This document shows, piece by piece, positions 5,530 through 5,702 of a DNA stretch of 5,702 bases; the first letter of the stretch is position 1; the number at the start of each line of letters is the position of its first letter. A program made the translations under genes and the position numbers. This DNA comes from Thermoplasmatota archaeon (GTDB lineage: Archaea > Thermoplasmatota > Penumbrarchaeia > Penumbrarchaeales > Penumbrarchaeaceae), in the NCBI GenBank assembly GCA_016929175.1, contig JAFGJI010000086.1, forward strand, positions 1 to 5,702. The letters are read 5' to 3'. The notes beneath the pieces are model-generated. The model was not told where the DNA came from, made no database searches, and saw only the letters and a program-made list of their open reading frames with translations.

Positions 5530-5702
5530 ATGGTTGGTGAGGAGATCGAAGAGAGAAAGCACCCGTCGATCGTGCTGATAGGCATAGGCGGGGGCGGGTC
5601 AAGGATCCTATCGGACGGTGTCGAACAGGTGTTGAACTACGACATCGTCGACCGCTACCAGTGCCTGGCCAGGGCCATAAAGCTTCACAGCGATAGGCCG
5701 CT
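5530..5702 (+). CDS. Partial protein with glycine-rich loop, possibly FtsZ/tubulin-like
   Basis: Only the first 57 codons are present; the gene runs off the right edge. After a charged lead (MVGEEIEERKHP) comes a hydrophobic strand and glycine-rich loop, SIVLIGIGGGGSRIL (residues 13-27), then a helix-like segment (SDGVEQVLN). A strand, GxGGxGS and helix at the N-terminus is how FtsZ, CetZ and Tubulin_2-type proteins begin, and also many Rossmann NAD- or FAD-binding proteins. The expected AxNTD segment of FtsZ is not seen in the residues available (YQCLARAIKLHSDRP), so canonical FtsZ is unlikely. The start is supported by GGAGG at 5519-5523. It is divergent from the DUF3783-like gene. Coding status is likely; the family is a guess. 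Confidence 0.6.
   Translation, partial: MVGEEIEERKHPSIVLIGIGGGGSRILSDGVEQVLNYDIVDRYQCLARAIKLHSDRP

Noticed and set aside
1..5702. tRNA, rRNA, CRISPR array, insertion sequence or riboswitch
   Set aside because: No regularly spaced repeats, transposase-like frames, terminal repeats or cloverleaf-like segments were seen on either strand.

Overview
The window looks archaeal, most likely a Thermoplasmata-type euryarchaeote of moderate G+C (about mid-fifties per cent by eye). The reasons are a type II secretion F-type membrane protein followed by a small pilin-like protein with an archaeal class III-like leader, large secreted CBM9/PKD-type surface proteins with many N-glycosylation sequons, TATA-like boxes about 25 nt from likely transcript starts, and a mix of Shine-Dalgarno-led and apparently leaderless genes. 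The lineage is an inference from gene content; no rRNA or marker gene is present to settle it.

Layout. (1) 1-1369, plus strand: the C-terminal part of a T2SF/TadC/FlaJ-like membrane protein, running in from the left edge, and 16 nt later a 144-aa pilin-like protein. Together they look like the end of an archaeal type IV pilus-like operon. (2) 1370-1493: a 124-nt regulatory gap with a TATA box flanked by a perfect 9-bp inverted repeat. (3) 1494-4160, plus: an 888-aa surface protein with signal peptide, CBM9-like domain, six PKD/Ig-like domains and a C-terminal membrane anchor. (4) 4183-4995, minus, convergent with the previous gene: an exported cyclophilin-type prolyl isomerase with a C-terminal membrane anchor. 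(5) 5007-5417, minus, 11 nt upstream of the cyclophilin and probably cotranscribed with it: a small DUF3783-like protein. (6) 5418-5529: a divergent promoter region. (7) 5530 to the right edge, plus: the N-terminus of a protein with a glycine-rich nucleotide-binding-like loop, possibly FtsZ/tubulin-like.

Four of the six genes act at or outside the membrane: a pilus assembly platform, a pilin-like subunit, a glycoprotein-like adhesin or binding protein, and an exported foldase. The theme is cell-surface assembly. No mobile element, CRISPR array, tRNA or rRNA was seen. I did not find convincing evidence of an entirely new system. The most interesting items are the candidate operator around the surface-protein promoter, the membrane-tethered extracytoplasmic cyclophilin, the unusual two-cysteine surface protein, and the truncated GTPase-like gene at the right edge. 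Three starts deserve correction from the longest-ORF choice: 1494 rather than 1425, 5417 rather than 5585, and no true start at 79.
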